This document shows positions 24,416 to 36,636 of a stretch of DNA of 64,000 nt, piece after piece (the first letter of the stretch is position 1; each line of letters starts with the position of its first letter). Below the pieces are notes generated by a model that was not told the DNA's origin, made no database searches, and saw only the letters and a program-made list of their open reading frames with translations. The translations under genes and the position numbers were made by a program. Source of the DNA: Daucus carota subsp. sativus (lineage: Eukaryota; Streptophyta; Magnoliopsida; Apiales; Apiaceae); NCBI RefSeq assembly GCF_001625215.2, contig NC_030382.2, forward strand, positions 47,767,364-47,831,363, given 5' to 3'.

Positions 24416-24884
24416 AGGGGGTGTATCAAACTGGGATGTTAAGGAAATGTTTTTAATCTGTGAATTTTAGTGTATTGTATTTGATTTTGAATTTATGCAA
24501 ATTCTTGATAAAACGTCGCAAAGTTGATATAAATTCTTTAGGATTATTAAGCACAATCCTTCAAAAATTTATGGATTTTGGTGAGATTTCAAAAAGTCTA
24601 AAATAAACTGCATAATTCCATAAAATCAATTATTTTATCAAGTCCAAAAAATATCCATCAATATTTGAATTTTAATAGATTTTAAACAATTTCACTTGAA
24701 TATAATCAAATTTTAAAACATATTTTAAAATTTTAATTAAATACTATCAGATTCCGTAGTAAATTTAAAAATTCAATTGAATACCCAAGTTTCTGATAAC
24801 TTTTCAAAATCCGAACTAAATACACTCGGATTTCATGAGAAAAAGATCTTTTAAAATCCCAATTAAATACACACTTCTCAATAG
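24416..24884. mobile_element. Probable GTGTAT-terminated non-autonomous element
   Basis: Left end GGGTGTATCAAACTGGGAT and inverted right end GTGTGTATTTAATTGGGATT are similar. The interior repeats 'ttgaatac' and 'aattcaattgaatac' motifs. The target duplication is unclear, so the exact ends are approximate. Confidence 0.45.
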
Positions 24885-25173
24885 TTAACACACGTGTATA
24901 TTATACTATTTCTAGATAATAAGAAAATGAGAAGATTTCGTTTAACAGATTTTTTTTGCATTAATTTATATACTGCAAATAGTGGTAATACCTATGTCCA
25001 CATAAGAAGCAAAATAAATGCTATCAAATGATTATTTAATTTTAAAGTAAAAATATTAAAAAATCAAGAAATATTATATCATTACGTATAAGTGTAAATA
25101 ACTTTTATAGCGAAAATTGGTAATACATCTAGGGACTGGACCTAAAATCTAGGTAGCTGTGGACACGGTGGTA

Positions 25174-25401
25174 CTCCCTCAGTCCCAAAATAAATGTCGT
25201 TTTTATTTTTTACATGTCATTTAAAGTGTAAAAAAGCTATACTTTAGCATATTATTTTTCAATTTTTTTTCTGAATAAAAGTTTAACATTTATATTTTTA
25301 TTCAGAAAAAAAATTTAAAAAATAATGTGTAGAAATATGTTTTTCTTGCACTTTAAATAACGTGCGGAAAATCGAAACGACACTTATTTTGAGACGGGTG
25401 A
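25174..25401. mobile_element. Stowaway-like MITE
   Basis: Left end CTCCCTCAGTCCCAAAATAA with TA before it. The right end (TTATTTTGAGACGGGTG) is eroded. The hairpin centre 'ttttttctgaataaaagttt' and the outer 'tgtcgttttta' motif are shared with the element at 46158-46399, placing both in one family. Confidence 0.7.
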
Positions 25402-25684
25402 TTAATTATCTGGAGACAGAAGTAGTCAATAAAGTTTATTTAAAAACGTGTTGTCGACAAAGAAATTTGAAGAGTTCAAAATCAATAAAGCAGTTGATTT
25501 GCTGTGTATTCGTTCGTTTTTTTCTTAGCAGCCAAAAAAGGGTTCAAATTTTACTGACCCTGATTATAAAATCAGAAGTAACCAGCATAAACATATTTAA
25601 TATCGCAATCAACATTCAACATCCAACATCCTGATCTACAAATTAAATTATTTTTCTTCAAATTTATACCAGGACTTGATAAAT

Positions 25685-26250
25685 TTATATACAACCACAT
25701 TGGTGATACAGACAGAATGGAGCCATGCCAATACCACAGCAATCACCACAATCATTAACATCACCGCAACTTATTCCTTGACACATCATTACCCGATCAC
25801 ACCCACCCCCTGAAGAACTAACTTTATTTGCGCTGCTCATCATCGTTGGTGTCGAAACTATTGTATATTTACGCCCAACCTCGTCAACACATGTCCACTT
25901 CCCGCTCAGTAACTTGGGACTCCCTTTTTCACATGATATTTTGCAATCCTGCACAGTTACACTCTCCGCTCCTACTCTTCCACTTATCATAAGTGAACCT
26001 GCAAAAAACAATATTTATTTCTTTTTAGTTCGAATTCTGCTACAGAAAAAAATAATTAAGTTGATTATGAGATTAAAATTTATAATTCTCTAATTTTTGT
26101 TGAATATTAACCAGAATAGATAATTATTGTTTCTCAAAGTTAAGACGGAATCGACCTTTTCGTCGTTGATTTTACTAAATAGGGAGACTAACCAGAAAGG
26201 GCAAGTAACAACACAAATACGAAAGGGAGGTTAATCAGCTGATTCTCCAT
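25685..26250 (-). CDS. Cysteine-rich secreted peptide, family not recognised
   Basis: Two exons: 26250-26193 and 25998-25685, GT-AG intron, giving 123 aa. The first exon supplies an ATG and a hydrophobic signal peptide (residues about 8-25, LPFVFVLLLALSG) that the second exon alone lacks, which supports the model. The mature part has 12 cysteines at 38, 42, 56, 86, 92, 97, 103, 106, 107, 115, 120 and 122, an even number able to form six disulfides. Nine of them lie in the last 38 residues in a Gly-rich setting. A role in defence, signalling or the cell wall is possible, but I do not recognise the pattern and it is not the classical plant defensin spacing. The signal-peptide/exon split is common in plant Cys-rich peptide genes. 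Confidence 0.72.
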
Positions 26251-28497
26251 GTTTAGCAGTTCTGGTGATGAAGGGTTGTGTTGTACCTTATATATAACAG
26301 AAATAAAATCTTATAGATTGGAAAAATAAATCTTGTAGATTGTGCATATCTAATACTTATCTACTACTAATATTGTATATTATACATAATAAATGGCAAG
26401 GACAGAAAAGTCAAAATATTAATTGTGAAATATCAAATATATCTCTAATAAATTTATTATTACAAAAATATCAATAATTAATATATTTATTATTCTTGAA
26501 ACATTAAATGTTTATTGAAATGGGTGTAATAAATATAGATAATATAAGCATTTATTACGTAAAGCATTACTTATTTATATATATATATACATATATATAA
26601 TATTTTATATCGGATTTTTATCGGGTTTCATGTTGGGTATCGGTTCGAAACACTTAAGATTTAGATCCAATCCAAACTTTTTCAAGTAAAAACAAGATCC
26701 GGATCCAGATAAAAAATCATGTTCATGTAGTTCCAATCGATTCAGGACGGGTCGGGCATTCATCGGATCGGGTGAAACTGTCATCCCTACGTGCAAGTGT
26801 GCAACTGGTTATAATTATAAATAAGTAATATAAATAAAATATATCTAACAACTAATTTTTATGAAGGCGGAAGATTTTGATGGTATGTATGGGGTCATCA
26901 TTAATTGAGGAGAGTCGATGAAAATCCACGATCTAACTGAAAAATGAATATGAGTGTCTCTTATTGACACATATTTAAAAATACAAAATATGTGAGATAG
27001 AGAGAATTAGATCGAACATCGTGTTCAAATATAATAATACATAAAATTTAGCGTTTAGCACGTGTTAATGAACACATCACCACACAAATCATATAATGGT
27101 TGTTATTTACCAATTCGACTTGGTTCTTGAATATATATGTCATGAAAATATAAATAATAAAACGTTCACGCCATACAAAATTTGAAACACACATACCATA
27201 CAATTTTAGAAGCCTCCACACCACAATTAGTTAACGAAGATTGTCGTACAAGAATAAAAGAACAATTAAGCAATAAACATATGTCAAGACGGTATAAATA
27301 ATAACACCAATTGATATAAACAATAAATATCACATACGTTACAACATTAAAACCTTCTACAGTTACTAATTGAAACCGTTAGATTTCTAGCTATATATAC
27401 ATGTATAAATTCAAAGGCCTCTCTAAACTCTTCATCATTTAAACACATAGTAGTTTACGTACATGTTAAAAATATTATTTGTTGTATCAAGTTATCATAA
27501 TTTTGAGGTGTTCATGGGACATTATCACATCAAATATAAAATTTAAACGTGATAATGTACCATGAATAACTTCAAAATTATATATACTTTCATAAATTTA
27601 TCAATAGTACATAATTTGGTTTGGTAGTTTTTTTTAGAGAATGTTCTTTGAAATTTTAATTGGACTTGTGAAAGTTTTTCAAACAATTTTATATATTTCT
27701 ACTTAATTTATAAAAATTTATATGAGATGGCTTCCTTGTTTATCCCAAATGAAGAAATTACACACAATAATAAAAAATTTAAATTAAAAAAAAGTGTCAA
27801 TATCCTAATATTAAACACACAACTACACAACTAACTGACACATATTTCTTCTCTATTGTGTTTTATTCTGAAGGCCAATTCAAAGTAATATTTATAATAT
27901 AAATTATAGTCATAAAATATAACTATAATCTTATATTTAATATGTATAATCTAATCAATTATTTAAATTATGTATGATATTTATCTCTCACGATATAAAT
28001 ATATTAAGATTAGGAAACTTCAACGCGTGGGGTCGGACGGAACGAGTACACATCAATTCTGATTATATCCCGCTTCCCAAATTTCCTTATTATATTTCAA
28101 AATCTCTGATATTTATCAAAATGGACGAGTATCTCTCTCGGATCGTCTGAGATCGGAAATTTGTAATAAACTGAGACGAGATGGGGAATCTTTTTATCGA
28201 TTTGGATAGCAACGCACCATTGCATCGTCCGAATGCATTCTACTGTCAAAATGAAGAATTCACAAGTTTCATCTTTTTCACGTGTGATGATATATAATTA
28301 TACTTAATTCATAAAACAATAAATTATAATTAATGATAAATTTTATGAAATTATTATTATTTATTAAAAATAGAACATATATTAATAAATGTTGTTAAAG
28401 AATTATATTTATATCTATAAGTAAATAATATTCAATAAATTTTAACGATTTTTATGATGTATACAATTTGAAATTGTTAACTTGGATAACATACAAA
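26251..28497. other. Gene-free, very AT-rich spacer
   Basis: Starts with the promoter side of the Cys-rich peptide gene. At 26620-26795 the sequence resembles a decayed hAT-like repeat ('atcgggtttcat...gggtgaaactgtcatccct'), which yields a false 63-codon frame. Nothing else is supported. Confidence 0.45.
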
Positions 28498-28615
28498 TCA
28501 ATATATATATATAAAGGAGGATGCGGGCGTCTCTACAATCGCTCGATTCATTCTTCTGATTTTTTTTAAATTTCGGAGAGAACATATAGTTATAATTCAA
28601 AAAATAAGGTTCAAG

Positions 28616-28715
28616 AATTCTAAAGATGATACAATTCTTTTCTCATTGAATTCCAAATAATTCTAAAGATGATACAATAGTATTTCTTATTGAATTCTAA
28701 AGATGATACAATTCT
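28616..28715 (+). repeat. Short direct repeats inside the Helitron
   Basis: The motif 'attctaaagatgatacaat' appears three times within about 100 bp (near 28617, 28658 and 28694), separated by 'ctcattgaattc' type linkers. It may be remnant tandem amplification. Confidence 0.65.
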
Positions 28716-29601
28716 TTTTATATTTAGTAATCCTAAAAAAATAGGATTATATTTATTTAAACTAATAATAATAGATAAAATACAATTTATAGTTACTATT
28801 TGTTAAGTAATATATACAATTCTTATTTTCGATACGATATATTGAAAATGTAGTTGAATTTTATAAAATTACAATTATAGAACAAATATAATTAAAAAAA
28901 TACAATTTTAATTTTCAAAAGTTATTAAATTTTTCTTTAAAAAAAATTGTTAAATTTATAATCTTATTTTATTAATTTTTTTCAAATAATATATTTAAAA
29001 ATAAAAATAAAAATCAGCATCTTCCAAAATCTCACATTGTCTAAACAGGTTCGTAGCGCTAAACTCACGTCGTTCCATAATGATCAACAAGAAAATAACA
29101 TAAAACAACATCTTCGCAACCTCATTCAAATAGTATGCATGGACTTACGACCAATTTCGACAATAGTTCGATTCAGTCTTATAATTTTCTTGAATTTTGA
29201 ATAGAAAATAAAATTATAATTCAAAAAATCAAATTCAAGGATCTTCTTATTTAGAAATTCTAAAAGAAATAGGATTTTATTCATCTAAACTAACAATCAT
29301 AGATAAAATATAATTTATATTTAAAATTTATAAAGTAATACGTACAATTTTTATTTTCGATTAGTCTTATAATTTTCTTAAATTTCGAGTAAAAAATTAA
29401 GGATTATAAAGATAATAATCATTTATTCAAAAAAAAGATAATAATCATTAATAAAAATTAATAGCACAAAAATTAGAATAATAAAAGAATAATATTTTTT
29501 AACTAATAAATAGGAATCATTAAATAAAAATAATCATAAATAAATAGGATATATAAAATAAGAATCATATATTGATTTTATGATAATCAAAATGATTCTT
29601 G

Positions 29602-29815
29602 ATTAGTATTATGTTTGATGGGCACGGGAGGCGACCCAAACTAATTTTTATCTAAATAGTAATAAATTTTCTATTAGTATTGTGTTTGACGGGCACGGGA
29701 GGCGGCCCAAACTAATTTTTATCTAACTAATAATAATTTTTCTATTAGTATTATGTTTGACGGGAAGTGGCGAAAATAAAATTTTTATCTATGTTATAAT
29801 ATATTTTTTTGTTAA
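29602..29815 (+). repeat. 71-bp tandem repeats inside the Helitron
   Basis: Three units starting at 29602, 29673 and 29744 share 'attagtattrtgtttgayggg' followed, in the first two, by 'cacgggaggcg' and 'cccaaactaatttttatcta'. A fourth, more diverged copy lies at about 30083-30125. Tandem internal repeats are frequent in plant Helitrons. Confidence 0.75.
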
Positions 29816-30179
29816 AACAGGACCACGGTTTAAAATAATTTTTATCCAATTATAATCTTTAATATTACAAGTTTCATATATTATTCTATTTCATAATTTA
29901 TGAATAGATATTACACGCCGCCGCGAAGTAATCACACCTTATATCAAACGGCTTTTACGAAGCAAACAAAGTTTTACGATAATACACCTTAATATATCAT
30001 ACATCCAAGGATTCTTGATAGTTTGATAGAATATTAAATGAAAGCCACTTAAGCAAATTTTTATACTAATTATAATATTTTTAATTAGTGCTATGTTTAA
30101 CGGGAAGATGACTCAAAAGAATTTTTATGCTATTATAACATTAGTTCATATCAGAATTTAAAAAAAAGATCATGACACC

Positions 30180-30206
30180 GCCGCGAAGCGCGGCTTTTTT
30201 CACTAG
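30180..30206 (+). other. Helitron 3' hairpin and CTAG terminus
   Basis: A six-bp GC stem (GCCGCG / CGCGGC) with an AAG loop, then TTTTTTCA, then CTAG at the junction. This is the signal at which rolling-circle transposition ends in the Helitron model. Confidence 0.85.
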
Positions 30207-31316
30207 TTATTTAATGATATGGATAATCTCAATGTAGTTGATGAGAATAATATGAAATAATAACCGGATAATATTTAATAATATGTTTTTAAATAATTAG
30301 AATTAGACGCGTATATGTTATTATTTGTTCTAATTAAGTTTTAAGAGCAAGATACGCCAGACTACAAACAAAAGAGTATAAACGGGGACTGATCAATAAC
30401 TGATTCTCTTGAGATCTCGGCCCATGCAAAGATTTACTGTGATAATTACTCACAAATTTCTGGACAATGAGTGATATCATGAATTATGTTACTCTTGTAA
30501 CATAAACAAACCATATTTTTTCTCTTTGTTTTCTGAAAAGAAAGAGTTGAATAAAATTTTGTGTAATCTCCTTGTGGCCAAAAAAAAATGAGAATGATAC
30601 AGACATCCAGTCAAACAATATACAATTATACATACACTTTGGTTGTACAATAAAGAAGAGTTTGAATAAATTCCCCAAATTCAAGAAGACTAAAATGATG
30701 AAAATGGTTTCTTTTTAAGAAATATTGGACGGAGCACCAAAAAGTAGGAGAGAATCTGAAATGGGTACCTTCATCTTCCCACTTTTAGCTGACTCTTTTT
30801 TGGGTAGCAGAGCTTGAGTATTTATTACTGTTGCTGAATGACTATTTATGGCAAGCTGAATCAATGTGTTTGTCTAATTGCTAGCTTTTCTTGATCTCTT
30901 TATTGAGTTTTCATTGTCATCGAGGGGACTTTTCTTGATTTAATTTGGGAAATTTTCAGTGGTTATTTTGGATATAGCGTGGCTTATGGTGCAACTTTCT
31001 TGATTCTTCAGCTCATTCTTTCAGGTGGGTCACTCTCATTTGCCCTCTTTGCAGCTTTTCTTGACTGTTGGTACAATCTTTTATGTATAAAGTTTGCTTC
31101 TTGAATGGAACTGGTAGTCCAGTTGTTTAAGTGTGCTGATTAGGTGAGAATTGTCAATTTCACTTTTATGATTATTCTGTTGTGTTGAACAACTATGGGT
31201 TGTATAAAGGGGTTTGTTGTAAGTTTGAATCTGTATATATTATGATGTGATTCTTTGCTTGTGGAGGGCTGTCATACAATAGATATATTGGGTGTGGTTC
31301 TTTTTTATGAGAATTG
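30207..31316 (+). promoter_or_regulatory. Promoter and 5' leader region of the bHLH gene
   Basis: No other gene is seen. The pyrimidine-rich run ending 'cattctttcag' at 31024 resembles a 3' splice site, so the leader probably contains an intron. A 12-codon open frame (ATG at 31104, TAG at 31140-31142) could act as a uORF if it lies in the mature leader; that is not certain. Confidence 0.45.
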
Positions 31317-33924
31317 ATGGATAAGTTTGAGATGAATAACGGGGATGAGGAGTTAAGGGACTATAGTTCATCTGAAATGCCCTTAAGTTTGCGATTTAGC
31401 CGAGGTGGATCAAAGGAATCGATTGACGCTGATAATAAAATTGCAATTTGTAGAGAAGGTTTATTGGAATCTTCATCATGTTCTGCTGCATCTAATGTAG
31501 ACTCATTGTGCCCTATTGTTTCAGACCAGCTCATCACTTCACAAAAATTTGGTTTTTGTGGTATTGATGTGCTAAGCAATATGGGTTCTTTTAATGCTAG
31601 TGGGATGGGAGGGACAGTTGATATGGATTGGACTCCACCAATTCCTGTCTTGGGAGGGAATATTAGTCTAGGATCATCTTCAAGTATGCTTACGCTTCCC
31701 GGGAGCTCATCTCATATTCCTACGGACTTGGGTTTCATTGAGCGAGGAGCGATGTTTCCATGCTTTAGTGGAGGAAATTTTGGCGAAATGTTGAACTCTG
31801 TTACAATTCCAGGGTTCATGAGTCAGTACACTAGGGAAGTGGCACCAATGCATGGGCTCCGAGTTATTAATTCAGATGTTAGGTTGAATTCAATTTCCAA
31901 TTTAGAGGTTCAGGAAAATGAGAGTAATGTACTTGAAGGTGCAAAGGAAGTTTTAATTTCTTTTGAGCATGGACCTGGTGGAAAGGATCCAGACAGTGGG
32001 AAGAAAACTGAGAGTTTTGTAAGGCCTCACGATGAAGCAAATGAAGGACCATGTGAGTCTGGCAGTGAATCAGTTGATGCTGAATATAGCACTGGTGCCA
32101 ATCAAGCAGAGCCTTCCCAACTGGACGGTACAGGCCAAGGTTTTCTTGCTAAGGGACATGGCTCGAAGAAAAGGAGGAAGATTGCTCAGGTTGAACTCTC
32201 CGTATCTATTTATTATAAATAATATGTTGTTTTATTTGAGTTGTCTTGTATCTTCTTGCATGATGATCATTAGCTTTAAAGCAGGATACCGAGCTTGATG
32301 AAGTCAAAAGAGCTGCAGTTCCAGTTGAAAGTACAAAAAACAATTTTGAAGTTCGAAAGAAGGGAGATCAAAATCCAGCTTCAGCTGCCACTAAACCTAG
32401 TGGAAAACATGGGAAACTGGTACCTCAACCTTCAGAGTCACTAAAACAGGAATACGTACATGTTAGAGCAAGAAGAGGGCAGGCAACAAACAGCCACAGT
32501 CTTGCAGAGAGAGTATGGCTTGCTTTTGGCATGATTTAGTTGCATTCAAAGAACATTTTCTATTATTAAATTTTTAACTGAAGTTGACTCTTAACAGGTG
32601 AGAAGGGAGAAGATCAGTGAAAGGATGAAGTATTTACAGGACCTAGTACCAGGCTGCAGCAAGGTTAGTCACCAAGTATATCTTGGCTAATTTTCTGATA
32701 CATTTTAGGTATTTGGTTTAGCAGTTCATTCATGACCTTTTTTTTATAAAAATTAGGTTACAGGCAAAGCAGTCATGCTTGATGAAATCATTAACTATGT
32801 TCAATCACTACAACAACAAGTTGAGGTATGATCGATAAAATTACAGTGTGTTTATGCTTCTCACTTTCTCCACTAATAGTTCTGTCAGGTTTCATAAATT
32901 CTTTTGCTCTTTAATTCCTTTAGGACAATTTCTTTGTGATAGTCTGACTGTTTAAATAGACGTGAACCTTATGGCCATGTCGCTCATGCTAAGTGTTCGG
33001 CTCCTGATACAAACTGAATCATAGAATGAGTTGCAAAAAACAGCTCTGGCTGATATGGTGTCCACAAGTGGTTCATCTATCTTTACTAGACATGTAACCA
33101 TCTTAAAGACTGTCTGCATAGAGTATAAACATTTTACAAGTTTAAGTTGGATAGAAGTATTACTAAATGTAACTCGCTCATTTTACAACAGTTTCTATCG
33201 ATGAAGCTTGCATCAGTTAATACCCAGCTGGATATTGACATTGAAAGGACGGCCGGAAAAGATGTAAGAGAATACCTGTCAGCAAAAAAATAAATAAATT
33301 ATATTTATAGTTAATTACACGTACTCTTGTCAAAAAAAGTTTACACCTTTGAGCCTGTACCACTTAAATAAATTTCAATGGGGTGCAGATTCTTCAAACA
33401 GCTGGACCCTCCTCTGGGCTTGGTTTTTATACTGACATGTCTATGCATGTATCTCAACCTGGAACCATCCAAGCGGGTCTTCTTGGCATGGGAACCTTTC
33501 CAAATGCACTTAATAGAACTATTAGTTCCCACATGGCCATTAGTGGTGGGAACACGGATTCCACTTCTCAGGTAACTTTTAGTACACGTTGAAACTGTTT
33601 TTGTTCTAAACCATCAAACTGTATTTTATTTCTCTTACCATGAAATTGTATTTCTTCTCGTTATATCTGTCCCCTTGTTAGTTTGAAGTTCCATTTATAC
33701 ATTATAACTATGTCAATAGGTGATAAGAGGCTCCAGTTCTTGTATATCTTCTTTTCAATTTGACATGTGAAGTTAATCATCATTTTTTTTAATATTCAAA
33801 TAAAAGTTATGAATCATTCTTTAGGTTGCAGATATATTTCCTGCTCCTGATATATTTGCTTATTAGAGACCTGAATTGTCATAAATTATGGTTCAATTGA
33901 TTGCAGGTACCGGATGTCTGGTAG
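31317..33924 (+). CDS. bHLH transcription factor, CIB/bHLH74-like
   Basis: Seven exons: 31317-32189, 32285-32512, 32598-32663, 32757-32825, 33192-33263, 33389-33571, 33907-33924; every exon is a multiple of three and the product is 502 aa. The basic helix-loop-helix lies at about residues 350-415: [21 protein letters not shown] then [15 protein letters not shown] and [21 protein letters not shown]362, E366 and R370 give the H-E-R set that reads E-boxes/G-boxes. The [16 protein letters not shown] signature and the long disordered N terminus (291 residues in exon 1) are typical of the plant subgroup holding BEE, CIB and bHLH49/62/74/78. The KKRRK cluster at about residues 285-289 may be a nuclear signal. 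Members act in growth, flowering and light or brassinosteroid responses. The ATG at 31317 is the first in frame. Confidence 0.93.
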
Positions 33925-35083
33925 GATGAACTCAACATTATTCAGACCCTCTCAATCCCAATCCATGACTTATATCGAAACCCCTTGTTGGTTTCTCATA
34001 TTACTAATCACTCATCCCTGAGTGAATTGCTAGTCTCGCCGAGAGCAGGAAATTTAAATGTTCTAAATCAGTTCCTTTTCAAAATATGAACTGATCTCTT
34101 ATGTAGATAGGCAATGACATAGAAATGACTGTTAGATGTTGACGTTGACAGTGTCATGGCCAGAATGGTTTATTTAGCAGGTTTTCACAGGATAAGAGTG
34201 ATTTCAGTGACACTTAGTTTTGTTTCGGAATAAACGTAATAATTGTATATGCTGTAGAGCTGGAGGAACTGTGTAGCAGAATCACAATGGCGAGGATTCG
34301 TTATAATTATTAATGCAGTATATTATGTTTCTTTTTTCTATGACAGTCGTTCCGAGTACTGTAATATTTCAGAATCTCGTAAGATTTTCTGTTTCATAAT
34401 TATTGGCATTAGGTAAAAGGTACTGTTAGTTATGAAAAGAGAGGTACGTGTGGTGGGTCAAAGTATAATCTTTATTTGCCTTCACGCGGGTGAATGATCA
34501 ATGATCATAGATCCTACTCAAACAAATATAATCAAAAGTGTATTCGGAGACTATTTTGGTAGGTGATGATGATTTTGAAATTGAATATAAATGGAGGTTA
34601 GTTACAATTATGATTTTTGTTGGAATTTTCTATTACAATACAACCATAGTCAAAGCATAAAGAACCGCTTAGCAACTTTTGTGTCCATGGGACAACATTC
34701 ACCTGATTTTGAATCATTAGCATTTCAGTTGTTTTCATAAAAATCCAAGCAAATGTTTATGGGTGGTGCATATCTGATGATGAACTTACGAGAGCCATGT
34801 GCACCGGATACTACGTAAATAATATTCGTATTCACAATGACAAACCAGGCTTATCAATCGAAATTTTGCACAAAGGGGAAGAAAAGCAAACTGTTTATGG
34901 GGATGTATCAGTCCTCCCTAATTGTCTGCTTCAAACAATCCACATTACAAAATGCTACTGATCTCATCATATCGCCTAACCTGCTTAACACATCAGTAGT
35001 GTGCATTAGAAGATATAAAGATCGAAGTGAGTTAATTTGATGTTTATTAATTGTAAGAGATTCATAACATAAGATAGTTGAAG
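33925..35083. other. Convergent 3' flanks of the bHLH and ABHD17-like genes
   Basis: No separate gene. It should contain the 3' UTRs of both flanking genes. The open frame at 34837-35040 shows no recognisable features. Confidence 0.5.
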
Positions 35084-36636
35084 TTACCGATCAATGCTGT
35101 TCCTTCCTCTCTCTGATTGATCAGTGCTGATCCTTGGTTTCCCATAGTAACAATCTGCGCTCTTTCTTGCCTTTTCGCTCTGATCAGAACTAGTTCTTGG
35201 TTTTTCTCTGCTGTCTACACTGAACCTCAAAGTATCTCTGCTCTCGACAGTAGGCCTAGAAGAGATGCAGCTGACACTTAGCCTAGACTTCTCTCTCTGA
35301 TCTTCATTCATTGGTTGGTTACTCAAACTCCTCTCTGCACCGCTATTTTCACCTGGCAACCTCTCAATGGCTAATTTGAATTTCTTGAGATGCCTAAAGA
35401 ACTCTGGGAAAACATGTAAGTTGCAGTGGTTCCCTCCTGTAAGCCACAGAGGTTCGTATTTCTCTTTACAGAGCTCCCAGAGGCGCTTACCATGAGAGAT
35501 ATCCACAACTTCATCTTCTGTTCCCTATCAACCTCAAAGTTTTATTAAACTTTTGCAGGTCAATATATAGATGTGCGGGAAAATGAGGGGGATAGAAGCA
35601 CTTACATGGATTATAAGAATAGGACAATGAACATATTGAATTTTGTCAACATTCTGCGGGAGAAATGACACTGACAAACATCAAAAATTATGTAACAGAA
35701 TAAATATTTTGTTTTGTAGTTCTTTAACATAATAAGACCTTGTATATGTCAAGCCAAAGTGTCCGTTTCATCCGATACATTACTCTAAGACCAGATAAGA
35801 TCGCACTTTGAAGAATTACAGCCCTCAACGCAGGCACTCGCAGGGCTAACTCCATCGTTGGTCCACTCCCAATTGATTGGCCATACAATATGATATCCTC
35901 ATCTTTTACTCCATATTTCTCCTTGAGGCATCCATAGGCCGCCTCTATGTCAGCGTACGTGTTATGTTCACTCGGCTATTTGACATGGAAGAATTTTAGT
36001 AGCGGATCAGCAGCTGATCACAGCTCCATTAACTTATCATATATTGTACTGAAGTAAACAAGTTAAGTGGAAAAGTGATTTTTAACAGAAAAAATATCAG
36101 TGTGTTCAAATTTCAAACCAGAGTTTGGCGAAACTGTAACTACAAAAAAAATCCATAACCATATCAAGCATATCTAGTCTATATATTGGAAGGCACACCT
36201 CTCCAGTGGATTGACCATAGCCAGCATAGTCGTACCTGAACATATCGAACAAACATTCAAATTAATCAGTTGAATGAGATAAGATCCAATAAGTATTGTG
36301 ATATCAATGCGTATATTTGAATTAGGTGAGGACCAACCCCATGACATTGACGCAAAGTTGATCACATAATTCAGTCAAGAATTTGAACATCTGGCCTATA
36401 TCAGCAGCATTGCCATGAGAGTAAAGCACTGTGAGTTTGGCTGATAAATTTCTCACATATACCACAGTTATACTGTGGCCTTTCTTTGTTTGTAGCTTGG
36501 ACACTTCACCCTTCTCGCCCTCTGGCACGCCAATGAGTTTAAGTTTTCCGGTCTGTTCATCGGTATCTAACTTGTAGGATGGTTCTGGAGGGAAGAAAGC
36601 GAGTTTGGCTGCTATGGATGATGTTGTAGCACCCAT
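35084..36636 (-). CDS. ABHD17-type alpha/beta hydrolase (putative depalmitoylase)
   Basis: Five exons: 36636-36338, 36235-36199, 35975-35739, 35653-35606, 35524-35084, all GT-AG, joining to 353 aa. An alpha/beta-hydrolase fold with nucleophile S146 in GQSIGSG, probable acid D211 in GTEDEV and H240 in GGNHCN. ABHD17 proteins are acyl-protein thioesterases in animals and plants (known family role). The start MGATTSS fits an N-myristoylation signal (Gly2, Ser6), which would put it on membranes; animal ABHD17 instead uses an N-terminal Cys cluster. The [13 protein letters not shown] oxyanion segment and [15 protein letters not shown] are typical. The C-terminal 95 residues are a low-complexity tail with repeated Ser/Arg/Asp segments ([16 protein letters not shown]), possibly phosphorylated. 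The first ATG upstream in the same frame (M of MIINIA) lacks the myristoyl motif and was not chosen. Confidence 0.92.

Larger units (their letters stand above)
28498..30206 (+). mobile_element. Non-autonomous Helitron
   Basis: The 5' end is TC (TCAATATATATATATAAAGG) preceded by A; the 3' end is CTAG followed by T, so the element sits between A and T as Helitrons do. Eight bases before CTAG is a GC hairpin, GCCGCG-AAG-CGCGGC (30180-30194), the standard Helitron terminator hairpin. No Rep/helicase is present in the 1709 bp, so it is non-autonomous. Inside are a 71-bp tandem array (29602-29815), repeated 'aattctaaagatgatacaat' motifs (28616-28710) and a second partial copy of the end hairpin ('gccgccgcgaag', about 29917). 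Confidence 0.85.

Noticed and set aside
26605-26796. 63-codon minus-strand frame
   Set aside because: It lies in a decayed repeat ('gggtgaaactgtcatccct'), not in a gene.
29602-29815. Possible CRISPR-like array
   Set aside because: The repeats are directly tandem without unique spacers, in plant DNA, and inside a Helitron.
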